DNA from: CALCHA01 sp035548175
GTDB taxonomy: Bacteria; Planctomycetota; Phycisphaerae; WQYP01
Length of the DNA stretch: 64,000 bases
NCBI GenBank assembly: GCA_035548175.1
Contig: DASZTO010000024.1
Coordinates: 29,051 to 93,050, forward strand
Direction of reading: 5' to 3'
Positions within the stretch are counted from its first letter, which is position 1. Each line of letters starts with the position of its first letter. The notes below the pieces were generated by a model. It was not told where the DNA came from and made no database searches. It was given only the letters and a program-made list of their open reading frames with translations. Shown here piece by piece: positions 20,061-27,702 of this stretch. Made by a program: the position numbers and the translations under genes.

Positions 20061-20977
20061 CCGATACCGCCTCGCCCATCATCGCTTCCGCGGACGGCGC
20101 CGTGCGCAGCCCCGCGCCGCCGCGCACGCTCGAGGACCTCCATGAAATCCTCAAGATGTACAACGAGGTCACCCAGCGCCTGCAAAACAGCCACGAGCGC
20201 CTGCAGCAGGAAGTCGTCCGCCTCACCGAGCAGCTCGAACAAAAAAATCGCGAGCTGGAGCTGAAAAAACGTCTCGCCGCCCTGGGTGAAATGGCCGCGG
20301 GAATCGCCCATGAAATCCGCAATCCCCTCGGCGGCATTGGGCTCTACGCCTCCACGCTCGCCTCCGAAGTCGCCGATCGCCCCCTCGCCGCCGAGCTCGT
20401 CCGCAAAATTTCCTCCGGCGTCAAAGGCCTCAACGCCCTCGTCTCCGACATGCTCACCTTCACCCGCGACCTCCACCTCGACGCCCAGCCCCACGACCTC
20501 GAATCCATCGTCCTGGAGGCCCTCGAACTCGCCGCCCCCAGCCTCCTCGCCCAGGACATCACCGCCCGCGTCCACGGCTCGGTCAAAGGCAAAACCGTCC
20601 GCGCCGACCGCCGCCTCCTTTCCCGCGTGCTGCTGAACCTCGTGCTCAATGGCGCTGAAGCCATCGGCGAAGCCGGCATCACCGGCGGCCGGCTGGAAAT
20701 TCGCGCGGCCAGCAAGGCCGGCCGGACCGAAGTCACGATCGAAGACAACGGCCCGGGCATTCCGGCGGACCTCGTCGAAAAGATATTTGACCCCTTTTTC
20801 ACCACCAAACACACCGGTACGGGCTTGGGGCTGGCGATCGTGCACCGAATCATCGAAGCCCACGGGGGCCGTATCGGGGCCGAGAATCTCAAATCTCCGG
20901 AGCGCGGCGCGCGGTTTCGGATTGTGCTGCCGAATGATGAAAACGTCACGCAAGCGCCCGCGAATGCAAACAAGTAA
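20057..20977 (+). CDS. cytoplasmic sensor histidine kinase, FlrB/NtrB type
   Basis: A 306-residue kinase without membrane segments. A coiled-coil (about residues 35-75) leads to the HisKA domain with H85 in AAGIAHEIRNPLGG, followed by HATPase_c with the N box (LVLNGAEA), G1 (EDNGPGIP), F box (FDPFFTTK) and G2 (GTGLGLAIV). Like FlrB or FleS it stands next to a sigma-54 activator (31 bases downstream) and is therefore the likely phosphodonor for it. The signal is unknown; flagellar assembly state is a reasonable inference. Confidence 0.88.
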   Translation: MTDTASPIIASADGAVRSPAPPRTLEDLHEILKMYNEVTQRLQNSHERLQQEVVRLTEQLEQKNRELELKKRLAALGEMAAGIAHEIRNPLGGIGLYASTLASEVADRPLAAELVRKISSGVKGLNALVSDMLTFTRDLHLDAQPHDLESIVLEALELAAPSLLAQDITARVHGSVKGKTVRADRRLLSRVLLNLVLNGAEAIGEAGITGGRLEIRAASKAGRTEVTIEDNGPGIPADLVEKIFDPFFTTKHTGTGLGLAIVHRIIEAHGGRIGAENLKSPERGARFRIVLPNDENVTQAPANANK

Positions 20978-21008
20978 CTCTTTTAGCTTGAACCAGGGAA
21001 GGTGACAG

Positions 21009-22439
21009 ATGGCCACAATCCTCGTCGTGGATGACAAAGACATGATGCGCGACTCCCTGTCGCTGGCGCTCGCCCGCGCGGGGCACAAGGCGGTGACCAC
21101 CGGCGATCCGTCGGAGGCCCCGGCACTCGTCCGCCAGCACCGCCCCGCCTGCGTCATCACCGATCTCAAGATGCCCAAAATGGATGGCATCGAGCTGCTC
21201 CAGAAAATCCGCGCGGAACATCCCGACGTTCCCGTCATCCTCATGACCGCCTTCGCCACCATCTCCACCGCCGTCCACGCCATCCGCCAGGGCGCGTTCG
21301 ACTACGTGCAGAAGCCCTTCGAGAGCGATGAAATCCTGGTCGTCGTCGATCGCGCCATCGAGCACGGAAAACTCGTCGCCGAAAACCAGGCCTTCCGCGC
21401 CAACGCCGAAGCCGCTCCGCCCAAGGTCCTCATCGGCGACAGCCGCCAGATGAAGGACGTCCGCGACCGCATCCGCCAGGTCGCCGGCAGCAGCTCCGCC
21501 ACCGTCCTGATCTCCGGCGAATCGGGAACCGGCAAGGAAAACGTCGCCCAGGTCATTCACGCCCAGAGCGCCCGCGCCAGCCGCCCCATGATCTGCCTCA
21601 ATTGCGCCGCCCTCCCGGCCAACCTTCTCGAATCCGAACTCTTCGGCCACGAGAAAGGCGCCTTCACCGGCGCCGACAAGCTCCGCAAAGGCCGCTTCGA
21701 ACTCGCCGACAATTCCACGCTGCTGCTCGATGAAATCTCCGAGATCGACCTGGGCATCCAGGCCAAGCTGCTCCGCGTGCTCCAGGAGCGCGCCTTCGAG
21801 CGTGTCGGCGGAAACGTCACGCAGAACGTCGATGTCCGCGTCATCGCCACCACCAACCGCCACCTGCTCGACTGGGTCCGCCAGGGCAAGTTCCGCGAAG
21901 ACCTTTTCTACCGCCTCAACGTCGTCCCCATCGCCCTTCCCCCGCTGCGCGAACGCATCGAGGATGTTCCCCTGCTGTGCGAACATTTCCTCGCCCGCAT
22001 CGCCGCTCGCGACGGCCGCCCGCAGCGCCGCTTCGAAGCTGCCGCCCTCGAACTGCTGCAGAAGTATCACTGGCCCGGCAACGTGCGCGAGCTGGAAAAC
22101 ATCTGCGAGCGCAGCGTCGTTCTGGAAACCGCCGGCGAAGTCATCCGCGCCGCCACCATCAGCCCCTGGATCGCCGCCATCGGCGTCGATTCCGCCGCCG
22201 TCCACGATTTCACCTTCGGCGTGCGCAGCGCCAGCGCTCATGGCATCGAATCCCCCCTCGCCGGCGCAAGCGCCGGGGTCGGCGTCCTCGAGGAACTCGA
22301 ACGCCGCACCATCCTCAAAGTCCTCGAAAAGCACAATGGCCACCGCCTCCGCACCGCCAAGGAACTCGGCATCGGCCTGCGCACGCTCGGCATGAAGCTC
22401 AAAAAGCTCAAGGACGAAGGCGTCCTGGTCGAATCCTGA
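21009..22439 (+). CDS. sigma-54-dependent response regulator, FlrC/FleR type
   Basis: A 476-residue activator. The receiver has DD at 8-9, the phospho-acceptor D52 in ITDLKMPKMDG and K102 in QKPF. The AAA+ domain has Walker A GESGTGKE (170-177), the sigma-54 contact loop GAFTGA (217-222) and Walker B LLLDE (238-242). A C-terminal Fis-type helix-turn-helix (about 428-468) contains TAKELGIGLRTLGMKLKKL. It should activate RNA polymerase carrying sigma-54, and a -24/-12 promoter lies 100 bases downstream, before flgB. Upstream neighbour is its likely kinase. Confidence 0.92.
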   Translation: MATILVVDDKDMMRDSLSLALARAGHKAVTTGDPSEAPALVRQHRPACVITDLKMPKMDGIELLQKIRAEHPDVPVILMTAFATISTAVHAIRQGAFDYVQKPFESDEILVVVDRAIEHGKLVAENQAFRANAEAAPPKVLIGDSRQMKDVRDRIRQVAGSSSATVLISGESGTGKENVAQVIHAQSARASRPMICLNCAALPANLLESELFGHEKGAFTGADKLRKGRFELADNSTLLLDEISEIDLGIQAKLLRVLQERAFERVGGNVTQNVDVRVIATTNRHLLDWVRQGKFREDLFYRLNVVPIALPPLRERIEDVPLLCEHFLARIAARDGRPQRRFEAAALELLQKYHWPGNVRELENICERSVVLETAGEVIRAATISPWIAAIGVDSAAVHDFTFGVRSASAHGIESPLAGASAGVGVLEELERRTILKVLEKHNGHRLRTAKELGIGLRTLGMKLKKLKDEGVLVES

Positions 22440-22541
22440 CCGCGCAGCGCCCGCGCAGTTCCTGCCGCCGACTCGCAACACCTGCGCCCCGCACTCCGCC
22501 GCCAACGCTCGTTTCTCCGAGGTTTTCACAACTCCGCCCCA

Positions 22542-22557
22542 CGGTACACCCCTTGCA
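22542..22557 (+). promoter_or_regulatory. sigma-54 (-24/-12) promoter upstream of flgB
   Basis: CGGTACACCCCTTGCA has GG at 22543-22544 and GC at 22555-22556 with exactly ten bases between, and TTGCA at the -12 element. It lies 31 bases before the flgB GTG and directly after the gene for a sigma-54 activator. The -24 half is imperfect (CGGTAC for TGGCAC). Confidence 0.7.
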
Positions 22558-22588
22558 CTAGGCCCCGCGCGAAACAAGGATTTTTTCC

Positions 22589-23020
22589 GTGATCGACGAC
22601 CTCATCTCCACCCCCACCACCCGCGTCCTCGAAGGCGCCGTCAACTTCACCGAGCAGCGCCACCAGGTCCTGCTCGCAAATATCGCCAACCTCGATACGC
22701 CCGGCTACATCCAGAGCGACCTCAACGTCGCCGATTTCCAGTCCTCCCTCCGCAACGCCCTCGACCGCGAACGCGCCTCCGTCGGCACCGACGTCAACCC
22801 CGACTCCTCCCAAACCGTCGACTTCTCCCAGGGCCCCGGCAACCCCGTCGGCATCCCTCAACAGGTGATCGCCAGCCCCGTCTTCCACGACAAAGGCGCA
22901 CGCTCCATCGATTCGCTCATGAGCAACCTCGCAGACAACGCCCTCGCCCACAACACCGCCGTCCAACTCCTCAAATCCCGCTACGACATGATCACCCGCG
23001 CGATCTCCATGAAGGTCTGA
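22589..23020 (+). CDS. flgB: flagellar basal-body rod protein FlgB
   Basis: A 143-residue proximal rod subunit exported by the flagellar type III apparatus. The conserved LLANIANLDTPGY motif near residue 40 and the C-terminal helix with LLKSRYDMITRAISMK fit FlgB in sequence and length. The start is GTG 22589 with AAGGA eight bases upstream. It is the first gene behind the sigma-54 promoter and is followed after 30 bases by flgC. Confidence 0.95.
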   Translation: MIDDLISTPTTRVLEGAVNFTEQRHQVLLANIANLDTPGYIQSDLNVADFQSSLRNALDRERASVGTDVNPDSSQTVDFSQGPGNPVGIPQQVIASPVFHDKGARSIDSLMSNLADNALAHNTAVQLLKSRYDMITRAISMKV

Positions 23021-23050
23021 TTGACCCCCGGCCTCCGTTAAGGACGTTCC

Positions 23051-23455
23051 ATGTTCGGTTCCTTCGATATCTCCGCCAGCGCTCTCACCGCCCAGCGCGT
23101 CCGCATGGACACCATCGCCTCCAACCTCGCCAATATCGACGCCGTCCTGGGCCCCAACCATCAGCCCCAGCCCTATCGCCGCATCTTCGCCACCTTTCAA
23201 ACCCAGCGCACCCCCGACGGCGGCGTCGGCGTCGGCGTCTCCTCCATCGAGCAGGACACCCAGACCCCCTTCCGCCTCAAGCTCGAACCCGGCAGCCCCG
23301 CCGCCGACGCCAACGGCTGGGTCCGCTACCCCAACGTCGATCTCTTCACCGAAAACATGAACGCCATCGAAACCACACGCGCCTACGAAGCCAACATTAC
23401 CGCCATTGAGACCACCAAGTCGATGATCAACTCCACGCTCCGCATCCTGGCCTGA
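23051..23455 (+). CDS. flgC: flagellar basal-body rod protein FlgC
   Basis: A 134-residue rod subunit. It begins with FDISASALTAQRVRMDTIASNLAN-type sequence and ends with the FlgC signature segment, YPNVDLFTENMNAIETTRAY followed by an EANITAIETTK helix. Length and order (flgB-flgC-fliE) are canonical. Confidence 0.96.
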   Translation: MFGSFDISASALTAQRVRMDTIASNLANIDAVLGPNHQPQPYRRIFATFQTQRTPDGGVGVGVSSIEQDTQTPFRLKLEPGSPAADANGWVRYPNVDLFTENMNAIETTRAYEANITAIETTKSMINSTLRILA

Positions 23456-23507
23456 ACGATCCGTCACCCGCAACCGCCGGCACACGCCGGCCTGAGAGGA
23501 CCTTCCC

Positions 23508-23822
23508 GTGGACGCCCTCAACTCCCTCAACAATCTCTCCGTCGGCGGCGCCAACGTCTCCGCCGGTTCCGCCGCCTCTTCGCCCGCCGCAGGCACGCCC
23601 GGCACCAGCTTCAAAGACGTGCTGATGAAAAACCTCAGCGAGGTCAACGACCTTCAGCAGGATGCCGACAAAAAAATCGAGGACTTCGTCACCGGTCGCT
23701 CGCAGAACATGGGCGAAATCATCTCCGCCAGCCAGAAAGCGACCATGGCCTTCAACATGCTCACGCAAATCCGCAACAAGCTTCAGGACGCCTACGACGA
23801 AGTCAAAAACCTCCGCGTCTGA
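23508..23822 (+). CDS. fliE: flagellar hook-basal body complex protein FliE
   Basis: A 104-residue adaptor between the MS ring and the rod. The C-terminal half is diagnostic: VNDLQQDADKKIEDFVTGR and MLTQIRNKLQDAYDEV. The N-terminus is a Ser/Ala/Gly-rich linker. The start is GTG at 23508. A 188-base spacer with no convincing gene separates it from fliF. Confidence 0.93.
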   Translation: MDALNSLNNLSVGGANVSAGSAASSPAAGTPGTSFKDVLMKNLSEVNDLQQDADKKIEDFVTGRSQNMGEIISASQKATMAFNMLTQIRNKLQDAYDEVKNLRV

Positions 23823-24010
23823 CGCTCCCCTTTCGCGGAAGCGTTGATCGCAAAATCGGCAATACCTGCGCCTCCGCCCACCTCTTCGGCAACCTTTGCC
23901 GCGCTCATCCATTTTCTCCTGTTGAATTTCCCGCCTTTCTACCGATGACATCCATACGACTGCGGAGCGGTCGCACCACGGGACACCTCTTCTCCGTCCT
24001 GACCTGAGGC

Positions 24011-25708
24011 ATGGATGCCATGGCGTTTCTGCGCAGAACCCTCGAACAGCTCAAAACCCAGCTCGCGGGACTCTCCGTCAGCAACAAACTGCTGATCGGC
24101 CTCTGCCTGCTCATCATGGTCGCCGTCGCCTTCTTCACCGTCGCCAACTCCTCCAAGCCCACCATGGTCGTCCTCATCGACCAGCCCATGACCCCCCAGG
24201 AAATCAACAAAGTCGAAATGCAGCTCGCCGGAAAGCACACCTACAAAATCGACGGCGACAAAATCCTCGTCCCCGCTGAAGACGCCTACGCCATCCGCGG
24301 CGAACTCTTCGCCGCCCAGGCCCTCCCCTCCGACACCACCATGGCCTTTGAAGAACTCGTCAAGGCCAACAACCTCTTCACCACAGATCGCAACGCCTCG
24401 CGCCAGTGGAACGTCGCCACCCAGGAGACCCTCTCGCGCATGCTCAAGTATTTCCCTTACATCGAATCGGGCACCGTCATCGTCGTCCCCGGAGAACACG
24501 CCGGCATCGGCCAGGCCATGGCTCCCTCCACCGCCAGCGTCACCGTCAAGGTCCGCAACAACGAAACCCTCTCCAGCCGGCAGGTCGACGCCATCGTCTC
24601 CATGGTCGCCGGCTCCGTCTCCGGCCTCAAACGCCAGAACATCAGCGTCGTCGACGGCCAGCGTTCCTACCACGTCCAGGATGACGGCGTCGCGATGCCC
24701 ACGGAACTGCTCGAACTCAAGAAAGCCATCGAAGACACGCTCACCCAGAAGCTCTACACCATGTTCAGCGAAGTCCCCAACGTCAAAATCGCCGTCAACG
24801 CCGTCCCCGACATGCGCTCCCGCACCCAGGAATCCGAAACCTTCGATCCCAAGGGCGTCGTCAAGGCCGACATCTCCGAGACCCGCCGCACCACCAATAC
24901 CACCGACGGCAGCGCCCAGAAATCCGAGCCCGGCGTCCGCCCCAACGTCGGCCTCGTCGCCGATTCCTCCAACGGCGGCCGCAGCAGCTCGTCCACCAGC
25001 AACGACACCACCACCAGCACCGAAGCCCGCTTCTCCAAAGTCGACGAGCACACCCAGTTCACCCCCGGCGCCGACCTCAAGGAACTCAGCGCCTCGATCT
25101 CCCTCCCGCGCTCCTATTTCGTCTCGCTCTATCGCCGCATGACCAAAGACCCCAAGGCCGATCCCGAGGACGACAAACTCAAGCCCGTGATCGACGAGCA
25201 ACTCAAGTCCTTCGCCCTTCGCGCCAAAAGCGCCATCGGCGCCCAGTCCGACGACCAGATTCGCGTCGATTGGTTCGACGACACCCTCGCGCCCCCGCAG
25301 CCCGATGTGGTCGTCGCCAGCGCCGGGCTCTCCGCCGGCAGCGTCGGCGGCCTGGTCTCCCAATACGCCCGCCAGGGAATCCTCGCCGTTCTCGCCCTTG
25401 GGGCACTGGGCATGATGCTCATGATGGTCAAACGCGCCGTCCCCTCCGCGGTCGGCGATGAACTCGATCCCTCCGTCCTCTTCGGCGGCGCGGGCGCCAA
25501 AAAGCGCGGCGCCTCCGCCGGCCAGTTCGACACCGGCGACGACGTCTTCGGCGAAGCCAACTCCGGCGAGGCCGTCCTCACCGGCATCGAGCTCGACGAC
25601 GACACCCTCGCCAGCCGCAAAATGGTCGATGAAGTCTCCAACATGATCAAGGAAAACCCCGAAAACGCCGCCGCCCTCGTCAAACGCTGGATCGCGAAGG
25701 GCAAGTAA
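24011..25708 (+). CDS. fliF: flagellar MS-ring protein FliF
   Basis: A 565-residue inner-membrane ring protein. Hydrophobic helix about residues 25-46, ring-building motifs (with MTPQEINKVEMQL and LSRMLKYFPYIESG), a low-complexity Ser/Thr segment about 320-345, a second membrane helix about 455-475 and a C-terminal FliG-binding tail, KMVDEVSNMIKENPE followed by NAAALVKRWI. The sequence is complete. The 71-base spacer to fliG contains TTCGTG repeats. Confidence 0.96.
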   Translation: MDAMAFLRRTLEQLKTQLAGLSVSNKLLIGLCLLIMVAVAFFTVANSSKPTMVVLIDQPMTPQEINKVEMQLAGKHTYKIDGDKILVPAEDAYAIRGELFAAQALPSDTTMAFEELVKANNLFTTDRNASRQWNVATQETLSRMLKYFPYIESGTVIVVPGEHAGIGQAMAPSTASVTVKVRNNETLSSRQVDAIVSMVAGSVSGLKRQNISVVDGQRSYHVQDDGVAMPTELLELKKAIEDTLTQKLYTMFSEVPNVKIAVNAVPDMRSRTQESETFDPKGVVKADISETRRTTNTTDGSAQKSEPGVRPNVGLVADSSNGGRSSSSTSNDTTTSTEARFSKVDEHTQFTPGADLKELSASISLPRSYFVSLYRRMTKDPKADPEDDKLKPVIDEQLKSFALRAKSAIGAQSDDQIRVDWFDDTLAPPQPDVVVASAGLSAGSVGGLVSQYARQGILAVLALGALGMMLMMVKRAVPSAVGDELDPSVLFGGAGAKKRGASAGQFDTGDDVFGEANSGEAVLTGIELDDDTLASRKMVDEVSNMIKENPENAAALVKRWIAKGK

Positions 25709-25723
25709 AAAAAGCAGCGTTCT

Positions 25724-25761
25724 TTCGTGTCCTTCGTGCCTTTCGTGGCCAATTCACGTCG
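25724..25761 (+). repeat. TTCGTG-type intergenic repeat, copy 1 (fliF-fliG spacer)
   Basis: TTCGTG occurs at 25724, 25733 and 25742 with a period of nine, followed by GGCCAATTCACGTCG. It ends 18 bases before the fliG start. Related copies lie near 34725-34822, 43030-43082 and 52908-52950. Confidence 0.85.
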
Positions 25762-25779
25762 TAAGAAGCCGGAACTCGC

Positions 25780-26796
25780 ATGCCCGAAACCGCCGCCGAA
25801 ATCTCCGGTCTCAAAAAGTCCGCCATCCTCGTGCTCACGCTCGAGCAATCCATCGCTTCCGAAATCCTCAAGCATCTCGACGAAAGCCAGATCGAAGAGC
25901 TTTCCCGGGAAATCGCCTCGATGGGTCCCGTCCCCCAGGCCCTCCGCGATGAAGTCGTCAACGAGTTCTATCAGCTCGCCCTCGCCCGCTCTTATGCCGA
26001 CGAAGGCGGCTGGGATTTCGCCAAGGCCCTCCTCGCCAAAAGCCTGCCCGAAGACAAGGCCAAAAAAATCATCGATCAGGTCAACCAGACCATCCAGTCC
26101 GCCCCCTTCTCTTTCCTGCAAAAAGCCGAAAGCGAAAACCTCCTCACCTTTATTCAGGACGAGCACCCCCAGACCATCGCCCTCATCCTGGCGCACCTGA
26201 AACCCACGCAGGCCTCGGAAATTCTCGTCGGCCTGGCCGCGCAAAAACAGGTCGAGGTCGTCAAGCGCATCGCCAACATGGAGCAGACCAACCCCGAGGT
26301 CATCAAGGAAGTAGAGCGCGGCCTCGAGCACCGCCTCTCCGCCATGATCACCCAGACCTTCGAAAAAGCCGGCGGCGTCGACACCGTCGCCGAAATGCTC
26401 AACCTCGCCGACCGCGCCACCGAAAAGACCATCATGGAAGGCCTCGAAGCCGAGGACCCCGACCTCGTCGAGCAGATCCGCCGCCTGATGTTCGTCTTCG
26501 AAGACATCATGATGGTCAACGACAAGGGCATTCAGTCGATGCTCAAGGAAGTCGACAACGAAGACCTCTCGCTGGCGCTCAAGACCGCCTCGCAGGAGCT
26601 CAAGGACAAGATCTTCAAGAACATGTCCGAACGCGCCGCGCAGCTCATCAAGGAAGACATGGAATACATGGGCCCGGTGCGCGTCAGCGATGTCGAAGGC
26701 GCCCAGCAGAAAATCGTCGACGTCGTTCGGCGCCTCGAAGAATCCGGCGAAATCATCATCTCCGGCCGCGGCGGCGAAAAAGACCTCATCGTGTGA
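25780..26796 (+). CDS. fliG: flagellar motor switch protein FliG
   Basis: A 338-residue rotor protein at the cytoplasmic face of the MS ring. N-terminal domain binds FliF (LKKSAILVLTLEQSIASEIL), the middle domain has the EHPQTIALILAHLKP signature, and the C-terminal torque-generating domain keeps the charged helix (EVDNEDLSLALKTASQELKD, followed by KIFKNMSERA). Length is standard. Confidence 0.97.
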   Translation: MPETAAEISGLKKSAILVLTLEQSIASEILKHLDESQIEELSREIASMGPVPQALRDEVVNEFYQLALARSYADEGGWDFAKALLAKSLPEDKAKKIIDQVNQTIQSAPFSFLQKAESENLLTFIQDEHPQTIALILAHLKPTQASEILVGLAAQKQVEVVKRIANMEQTNPEVIKEVERGLEHRLSAMITQTFEKAGGVDTVAEMLNLADRATEKTIMEGLEAEDPDLVEQIRRLMFVFEDIMMVNDKGIQSMLKEVDNEDLSLALKTASQELKDKIFKNMSERAAQLIKEDMEYMGPVRVSDVEGAQQKIVDVVRRLEESGEIIISGRGGEKDLIV

Positions 26797-26824
26797 TCCC
26801 CGCGAGCTTTCACGCTGCGACTTC

Positions 26825-26864
26825 ACGACTTGACGATTTAACGACTTGACGACTTGACGACTTG
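26825..26864 (+). repeat. five tandem 8-bp units before fliH
   Basis: Units ACGACTTG, ACGATTTA, ACGACTTG, ACGACTTG, ACGACTTG run without gaps in the fliG-fliH spacer and end 21 bases before the fliH ATG. Confidence 0.95.
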
Positions 26865-26885
26865 ACCCCCAACGCCGGACCTCCC

Positions 26886-27584
26886 ATGCCCCTCCTCAAA
26901 GCCCACTCCGCCTCCCGCCTCCGCGAGTCCTCCATCGTGATGGACCTTTCCGATCTGGAGCGCGAAGCCACGCAGATCGTCGCCAGCGCCAAATCCCAGG
27001 CCGATGAGATGCTCGCCACCGCCCGCGCCGCCGCCCAGCGCGAAGCCGCCGCCATCCGCGAACAGGCCCGCGGACAGGGCCACGCCGAAGGCCTCGCCAA
27101 AGGCCTCGACGAAGGTAAAAAATCCGGCCACGCCGCCGCCGTCGCCGAAACCTCCGCCCTCGTCAAGGAGCTCACCGCCCGCTGGTCGCAGTCGCTCGAA
27201 ATCATCCACCAGCACATGCCCGCCCATGCCGCCGACGCCAAGACCGACCTCCTTCGCCTCGCCCTGGCCATCGCCGCTCGCGTCACGCACCAGGAGGCGC
27301 TCCGCAACAAAAAAGTCGCCGAAGCCGTCGCCGCTGACGCCCTCGCCCTCGCCGCCACCGCCCGCCGCATCACGCTGTTGGCCAATCCCTCCGAAGCCGA
27401 CCTCCTCAACGCCTACCTCCCCGAACTCGTCGCCAAACTCCGCACGATCGATTCCGTCCAGCTCCTCCCCGACCCCACGATCACCCCCGGCGGCGTCATC
27501 GCCCAATTCGGCGCCGGCGAAATCGACGCGCGCCTGGAAACCCAGATTCAACGTATCGCGGATGAACTCCTCGCCGCCGAATGA
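26886..27584 (+). CDS. fliH: flagellar export ATPase regulator FliH
   Basis: A 232-residue protein that binds the export ATPase FliI. It has an Ala/Glu/Gln-rich coiled coil (about residues 18-80, with Gly-spaced helices, GQGHAEGLAKGLDEGKKSG) and a C-terminal FliH/V-ATPase E-like domain with TPGGVIAQFGAGEIDARLE. ATG 26886 is used; a longer frame starting with TTG at 26862 would begin inside the tandem repeat. It lies between fliG and fliI as usual. Confidence 0.92.
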   Translation: MPLLKAHSASRLRESSIVMDLSDLEREATQIVASAKSQADEMLATARAAAQREAAAIREQARGQGHAEGLAKGLDEGKKSGHAAAVAETSALVKELTARWSQSLEIIHQHMPAHAADAKTDLLRLALAIAARVTHQEALRNKKVAEAVAADALALAATARRITLLANPSEADLLNAYLPELVAKLRTIDSVQLLPDPTITPGGVIAQFGAGEIDARLETQIQRIADELLAAE

Positions 27585-27589
27585 TTCCT

Positions 27590-27688
27590 CGACGCAGAGA
27601 TCACAGAGAGCACCGAGGACACCGAATGAACGCGATCCAGAAAGAAACCTCTGTGTTCCTCTGTGACCCTCTGTGACCCTCTGTGTCG
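27590..27688 (+). repeat. CTCTGTG tandem repeat with inverted counterpart before fliI
   Basis: Four 10-bp units starting CTCTGTG lie at 27649-27688 (two are CTCTGTGACC). About 40 bases upstream, GCAGAGATCACAGAGAG (27593-27609) carries the complementary CACAGAG, so the RNA could fold back. The repeat ends 14 bases before the fliI ATG. Confidence 0.88.
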
Positions 27689-27702
27689 AAACCGCAGGCA
27701 CT

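Noticed and set aside
23846..23861. Sigma-54-like TCGGCAATACCTGCGC before fliF
   Set aside because: GG-N10-GC spacing fits, but the -12 element lacks TT before GC and the -24 half is poor.
23808..23924. Minus-strand 38-codon frame with an AGGAG before its ATG in the fliE-fliF spacer
   Set aside because: Partly antisense to fliE, no hydrophobic or conserved segment, and no promoter seen; most likely chance.
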